NCBI GenBank assembly: GCA_037126765.1
Contig: JBBCBC010000037.1
Location: 8,127,263 to 8,191,262 of the forward strand
Direction of reading: 5' to 3'
From: Stenogyne calaminthoides
Taxonomy: Eukaryota > Streptophyta > Magnoliopsida > Lamiales > Lamiaceae
Length of the DNA stretch: 64,000 bases
The notes below the pieces were generated by a model. The model was given only the letters and a program-made list of their open reading frames with translations, did no database searches and was not told the DNA's origin. This document shows, in pieces, positions 59,100 through 64,000 of the stretch. Each line of letters begins with the position of its first letter. The first letter of the stretch is position 1. Made by a program: the position numbers and the translations under genes.

Positions 59100-61567
59100 A
59101 TGTGCAAGAAGAGTAAGGTCGTTATTAGTTTGATAGAATCCTCTGTTCATCTTCCCGCTTACTATCTCTAGAACCACAACTCCGACCGTCCATTGCGTAT
59201 TCAGGGGGCATGTACCCACTGCAAATTAAAGAGAATGGATTGATTAGATGAAATTTCATCTAATGTATTGGCATTTTGATGTAGAGCTTACAATGTTCCA
59301 ACTACTTTTCTGGTATTTGCTTCAGTCTGAAAGATTCTTGCCATGCCAAGGAGAATGTTGCTGGCCTTGAGATCCCGGTGTGAAGATAGACAAGGCCTCG
59401 TGCGATCCCACATATAATGTTGAATCGCGTTTCCCAGTCCAGCAGCATTGAACTTCTGTTTTTCTCTGGTAAAAAACAGCATTAGTACTACAAACAAACC
59501 TACAGCTATACTTAAGATATCATCTAGTTTATAGTATATACTTACTGAACAAATGATAATCGAGCCTCTTATTTTCCAACTACTCGTACACCAGCATCTT
59601 CTCCTTCTGCTATTTCTTGACCTTCTGCTGGCACTCCCTGATCCCAAAAGTTACGCATTAATGCTACTGTAAATCAAGAGTTATATGCTACTCTTCTGAT
59701 ATACATATTTACCTTGTAAACGCTGCCAAAACCGCCTCTTCCTAGCATATTTGCATCAGTGAAGTTATTCGTAGCAATTACTAAAGTATTGAGATCATAT
59801 ATAGGTAAATCGATCTCATCTTCATTTGGGTGATCTGATATGCTTGGTATAGCCGGTGATCTCAACAGCCTTGGACCTGAATTTTATGAGGCAAAAGAAA
59901 GAAAGCATAAAAAATGCAACACAGCATGTAGTTTAATAAGACAATACGCATTGATCACATTTTGTAATTACTTCTACGGGGTACTTGTGCACTTTGTGAT
60001 TTTCTTCTCTTCCATATGAGGAATATGGCCACTCCAACAAGTAATGCTACACTTCCGATGACAATTCCAGCGCTCTTGATCACGCGCCCTCTCTTTTTTT
60101 TGAACCATCTCCAGATTTCACATCTGAAAACCAAAGACAAATGATCATATAATTGATATATTCTTAAAGAATCACCTATATGAATAGATCATAATTGTAC
60201 ATCAGAATATGCTATGCATCAAACACTAAACATGGAGACATATCAATATTATAAACCAAGTCATAATATCCAGTTGAAAACAGTTTATTAATCTGTACAA
60301 GATTCAACAAACATAATTATCTATCTTACCGAGTTCTGTACGAGCAATGCGAACGAACAACGTGTTCCCGCCCTGTTCAAATTGTCGAACATCAACCAAG
60401 TCCCCGTTCCACATCATGCAGTTGATTCTACTAACAATGGCATATGCAGTGCACGAACAGTTGTTCAAGCATATCTTTTCACACTCTTCTTTGTCCTGAT
60501 TCCCAATGTGATCCACATAATCCGGCAACTTCACGTCCTGGACCTCCACAAAACCGTCAGTTTTACCATCAGCCGCCGATAAACCACTACCGTCCACACA
60601 CTGTTGTAACTCCATCCGCCTCGTGCATCCACCAGACCAATTCCCAGGCACGAACCCTTCAATACTGCTACACCTCTGGTTATCGATCTGATAACATTTT
60701 GCAAATGCCCCACAGTGATTGTACCAATCACAACATCGACAGGGTGCTGCTGTGTCAGGTTCCACACATTATTTTCGTTACTCCACCTTTCTTGCCTCTC
60801 GATTCCCTCCCAATTGATCTGAAATTTAATTAAATCCGAACGATTCATCGGTGTGCAAGTGAAGTACACACTGTCATTACCCTCAATCGTGAGCTTAAAC
60901 CCGAACAAGAAGACAGACCTAATCTCCGGAACACCAAGGAATGACAGCCCATTCCAATGCCCACTTCTCCAGCGACGATCAGCTCCTTCCCATATCACTA
61001 TCTGTGGCGATCCACGCGGATTGACCCCCATCGAGTAGTTCCCTGGTGAAGGGTCGGTAGCGCTTTTCCAAGAAGTGAAAACGCACTTTTCTCCCTCGTG
61101 GTGATTCATGTGAACTTCCATACCCGGTAAATACGTGTCTGTTGGATGATCGAAGCTTTGCCACAGCTGCCCTTCAGTTGCTGTGAGGACTAGATTGCCC
61201 GTATCCTTGAGATGTGCCATCGAATTACTCCCGCCAGCAACTGTTACATTGGTAGACCAAAAAATATCGCCGCCGTTTCTCTCCCTGATTACCAAATTGC
61301 CATCCTCTCCAATGGCTACTACTCCACTATCCCCTAAAACTGGCCTTTCTCCATTTGCAACCCAAACAACTGATTGCATTCCAGCTTTGTTGTACCAAAT
61401 ACCAACGTACCGGAAATCTGAAGCTCCAGGGCTAAAGAACCTGAACGCAAATTTTTCTCCAGGTGAGACAATGGTTCTCCATTTCTAATTGACTTGTTTC
61501 GTGTGATATTTTGTGCATCAACACAAAAAAGAGAGTAACAGATCATAAAAACCCAGAAAAATGCCAT
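59100..61567 (-). pseudogene. S-domain (G-type lectin) receptor kinase pseudogene
   Basis: Recognisable exons: 61567-60330, 60123- about 59970, 59876-59713, 59637-59546, 59465-59292, 59218-59100. Order: signal peptide (MAFFWVFMICYSLFCVDAQN), B-type lectin domain (MQSVVWVANGERPVLGDSG, LWQSFDHPTDTYLPGM), S-locus glycoprotein region, PAN domain (EECEKICLNNCSCTAYA), a membrane helix (GIVIGSVALLVGVAIFLIW), then kinase (NNFTDANMLGRGGFGSVYK). Frames break near 61477, 60765 and in the T-run at 60094-60101. A TAG falls in the EKMLVYE*LENK motif. Kinase exons have internal losses: the segment with the ATP-binding Lys, part of the region before HRDLKASN, the DFG-containing segment and a block after PPEYAMDG. 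The final kinase exon is not found. It cannot encode a kinase. Confidence 0.9.
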
Positions 61568-61601
61568 ATTCAACGCTTCAACAATAATTCTTCAATTTGC
61601 A

Positions 61602-61740
61602 GGAAGATCTTCACTGCTAGCTTCAATTACTAAACAGAAAAAGTGAAAACAATATTAAGGCAAAAAATATTACACAGAAAAAATAGAATCATAGCCTCAT
61701 CAATTACAGGAAGATCTTCACTGCTAGCTTCAATTACTTT
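61602..61740. repeat. Direct repeat upstream of the receptor-kinase pseudogene
   Basis: AGGAAGATCTTCACTGCTAG followed by CTTCAATTACT occurs at about 61601-61631 and again at 61709-61739, perfectly over 31 bases, 108 bases apart. Confidence 0.85.
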
Positions 61741-61744
61741 TGAA

Positions 61745-63060
61745 GACAATTCATTCAAACTTTTGTTCCAGTTCAAATCTCTCAAAAATCGGTTTTAAGT
61801 TTAGTTTTGGCTCGTATTCATACACCACTTAAGAATGATGAAACAAATTTGGATCAATCTACACTGTAACTGACAGCAACTATCATCTAGTAAGACCAAA
61901 TGTGTTCATGATACCACAAAATTTCCTCAAGCTTAATATGAAGGTTTCAAACAATGAACTATTACATACAGCCTGCTAAAATAGAAAAACACACAAAAAA
62001 AAAAAAGAAATAGTAGGAAAATTTATGAGGAGAAATACCAAGTGGAAAAGGAGATACAACTGCTACGAATTGAGAAAATGCCCGCCAAGTAACAAAACAC
62101 AATGATTCTTCATAGTTTACAAGAAAGAAATTGAGAATTAAGAAAATTAATGCTCAGTGTTCACAGAAAGAAAACGGCCCAAAAAACTGCAACACTCTGC
62201 TCTAAAATGCATGCTTTCACAAATAACCAGCTTCATTAATTTTTTTTTTTTTGTCTTTAACATTTAATTAGTAAATATGGAAACGGAAAAGGTTGTCCGT
62301 ACGGTGGTACCAATTAACTTATATATGTATTCACAGCAACTTATATCATTTCTGGAAAAATCATCTTATTAAGTTATGTTTAATCATGGCAGTAAATGTG
62401 ACAAGTTATTGATGACATTTAATTAGCCATCAATTTAAAGATGAAGGGAATTTTTTAATTTGCAACTATACTGAATTACGAGAAAACAACAAGGGGGTGT
62501 TTGATTACTAAATTCTGAAGTTTTTTTATTGGATGGGTGAAATATGGATTTGAAAGCTGTTAACCAAGGCAGTCATCATTCTTTAATTTCATGTCATATA
62601 TTTTTGTTTTGATTAGATAACTTTTTTTTTTTGTTTAGATTGTAATATTGTTATATATTTTTGTAATACTGCTGTATTATTTCATGTAATACTGTTAAAT
62701 TTTCCTTGTAATACTGCTTCAGTTTCCTTGTGTTATTATGAATTTGGCTCTTGTGAATTTCCTTCAGAGCTATGATTCTGAAAAAAATAGGCACACTTTC
62801 ATGGAGTCCTGATGGAAGATATCCAATTCAACTATAGTTTCTATTTTACACAACATATTTACTATAACTATATGCAAAACGAGTGGACATTGTGTGTATA
62901 TTTACTATAGAAATCCTCTAAAGAAGATTATAATTGTTCCACACACTGAATTCATCAATGACGATCAAAGAGACTAAAATTTAGGAGAATCAAATTTACA
63001 ATTTTCGAATGTGATAAGTAGTTTCTGTGAATCGGTGAGATCGTATAATGTAGTGTTATT
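61745..63060. other. Intergenic, no gene seen
   Basis: AT-rich DNA without coding signal; T-runs at 62240-62251 and 62622-62631. Four similar short stretches around TAATACTG occur at 62644-62717 (TTGTAATACTGCTG-like), a small imperfect tandem repeat. Confidence 0.4.
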
Positions 63061-63064
63061 CGTA

Positions 63065-64000
63065 TCATCTTCTCAATAAATTATAAGCTGGCAAGTCTTT
63101 CACACTCGACACGTCTTCTAGTGCCATCTCGAGCTCCAGCTGTAACCTTGTAGATTTGAGAACATCCTACACATAATATAAGGTTAACAGCCTATAAATC
63201 AATACAAGTATGGTTTCTTTGTTCTTACATTAAATTCCATGTATGAAGCACGCTTGATAAGCCACTGTGCATCCAACAACTTGAAAGCAACGCAGAAAAG
63301 GTTGTCAAAAGCCATATCATTGTGGCTGAGCATTCCAAGAAAACAGTGCCCAGCCATCGTGCTAGGGTTACCTGCCGTAAGAATTTCATATGTACTTTAG
63401 AAGGAAGTGGTCTTGAACTAGTGCTCGACAATTTAATGCTCTTTTTGCACAAGTTTTCCAGATAAAATAGTAAGGTCTATGTTGATTTCTTTAGCTTATC
63501 AAACAAACAATTAGATGGTCATGCGCTTGTACAGATTCTTGAACTATTATCTTCCTGTACTCCAAAAATCATCTAAGTTCAATTTATAGAGCATATAAAT
63601 TGAATTACTCATAGCCGAGTACAGGGCGAAAATTCCATCATCAATCAACCATATATTTTTCTTCTAATCAGCTCAACTAAGGATAAATATTCAGATGACA
63701 CTCGTGACTGAATAGATGCATGTTACATAGGTGAGAGATTGTTGAATATAACACAGTTTTCTTTCATTTTAGTTGCATGGTTTAGATCCAGCAAAACAAT
63801 CAGAGCTTATAAGATGTTTAAAATAAGCTTAGCCAAATGGGCCCTAAAGGAGGTTGAGAGAGATAACCCATTTTATGAACAGGGGGAAAATGGGATTAAC
63901 AGAGCAGAACCCTCGCACACCTGACTGAAGATCCAACATTTGAACGAGCATAAACGAAATGTTGATGCCAGCTACAGCAAATGGATACTCCCATTCAGAT
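63065..64000 (-). CDS. ELMO/CED-12 domain protein, C-terminal part (5' end outside the window)
   Basis: Three exons are visible: complement(join(63065..63166, 63229..63371, 63921..>64000)). The exon at the edge reads SEWEYPFAVAGINISFMLVQ then MLDLQS, the core helix region of the ELMO domain. The next encodes NPSTMAGHCFLGMLSHNDMA, FDNLFCVAFKLLDAQWL and RASYMEFN, the ELMO C-terminal block. The last gives DVLKSTRLQLELEMALEDVS, SVKDLPAYNLLRR and TGA. Splice phases join without a break (TCAG|GT.., AAT|GAT). ELMO proteins act with Rho/Arf-family small GTPases; in plants their role is little defined. The sequence at 63372-63920 is intron. Confidence 0.9.

Overview
The window is nuclear DNA from a flowering plant, almost certainly a eudicot. 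Genes carry GT..AG introns, intergenic DNA is very AT-rich, and the protein families are plant ones: a DTX-type MATE pair, an S-domain receptor kinase, an ArfGAP of the AGD14 type, a SERK-ectodomain LRR protein and a defensin-like peptide. There is no sign of bacterial, organellar or viral genes. Species cannot be fixed from the sequence; coding exons were rebuilt by hand from splice sites and protein frame.

Layout. 1-7.3 kb: gene-free repeats (edge of a MuDR-type transposase, decayed LTR pieces, a three-block mosaic repeat, a long inverted-repeat element). 7.4-31 kb: the gene-dense part, with calmodulin (-), LINE debris, an LRR1-like protein (+), a large acidic membrane protein (-), a DnaJ protein (+), an ArfGAP (-) and a first MATE transporter (+). 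31-40 kb: a nest of LTR retrotransposons (a non-coding element with a 1.68-kb LTR, and two copia elements). 45-47 kb: a second, intact MATE transporter (+). 47.5-57.6 kb: a repeat-rich zone with two hAT-like elements, a Stowaway and two Mutator-type MITEs, a foldback element and a segmental duplication that carries a defensin-like gene and its wrecked copy. 59-61.6 kb: an S-domain receptor kinase pseudogene (-). 63 kb to the edge: the 3' end of an ELMO-domain gene (-).

How the genes relate. The two MATE genes are paralogues with nearly identical exon lengths, separated by the retrotransposon nest. The upstream copy has lost one base in exon 2 while the downstream copy is open throughout. The other genes are functionally unrelated housekeeping or signalling genes (Ca2+ sensing, chaperone, vesicle traffic, small-GTPase control) or defence-type genes (LRR1-like, defensin-like, decayed receptor kinase).

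Most notable observation: both hAT-like elements contain tandem arrays of a motif matching the plant snRNA promoter element USE (RTCCCACATCG). Most copies are followed about 32-36 bp downstream by a TATA box, the spacing known for RNA polymerase II snRNA genes, but no recognisable snRNA follows. One of these elements also appears to sit inside exon 1 of a small gene with a housekeeping-type promoter.
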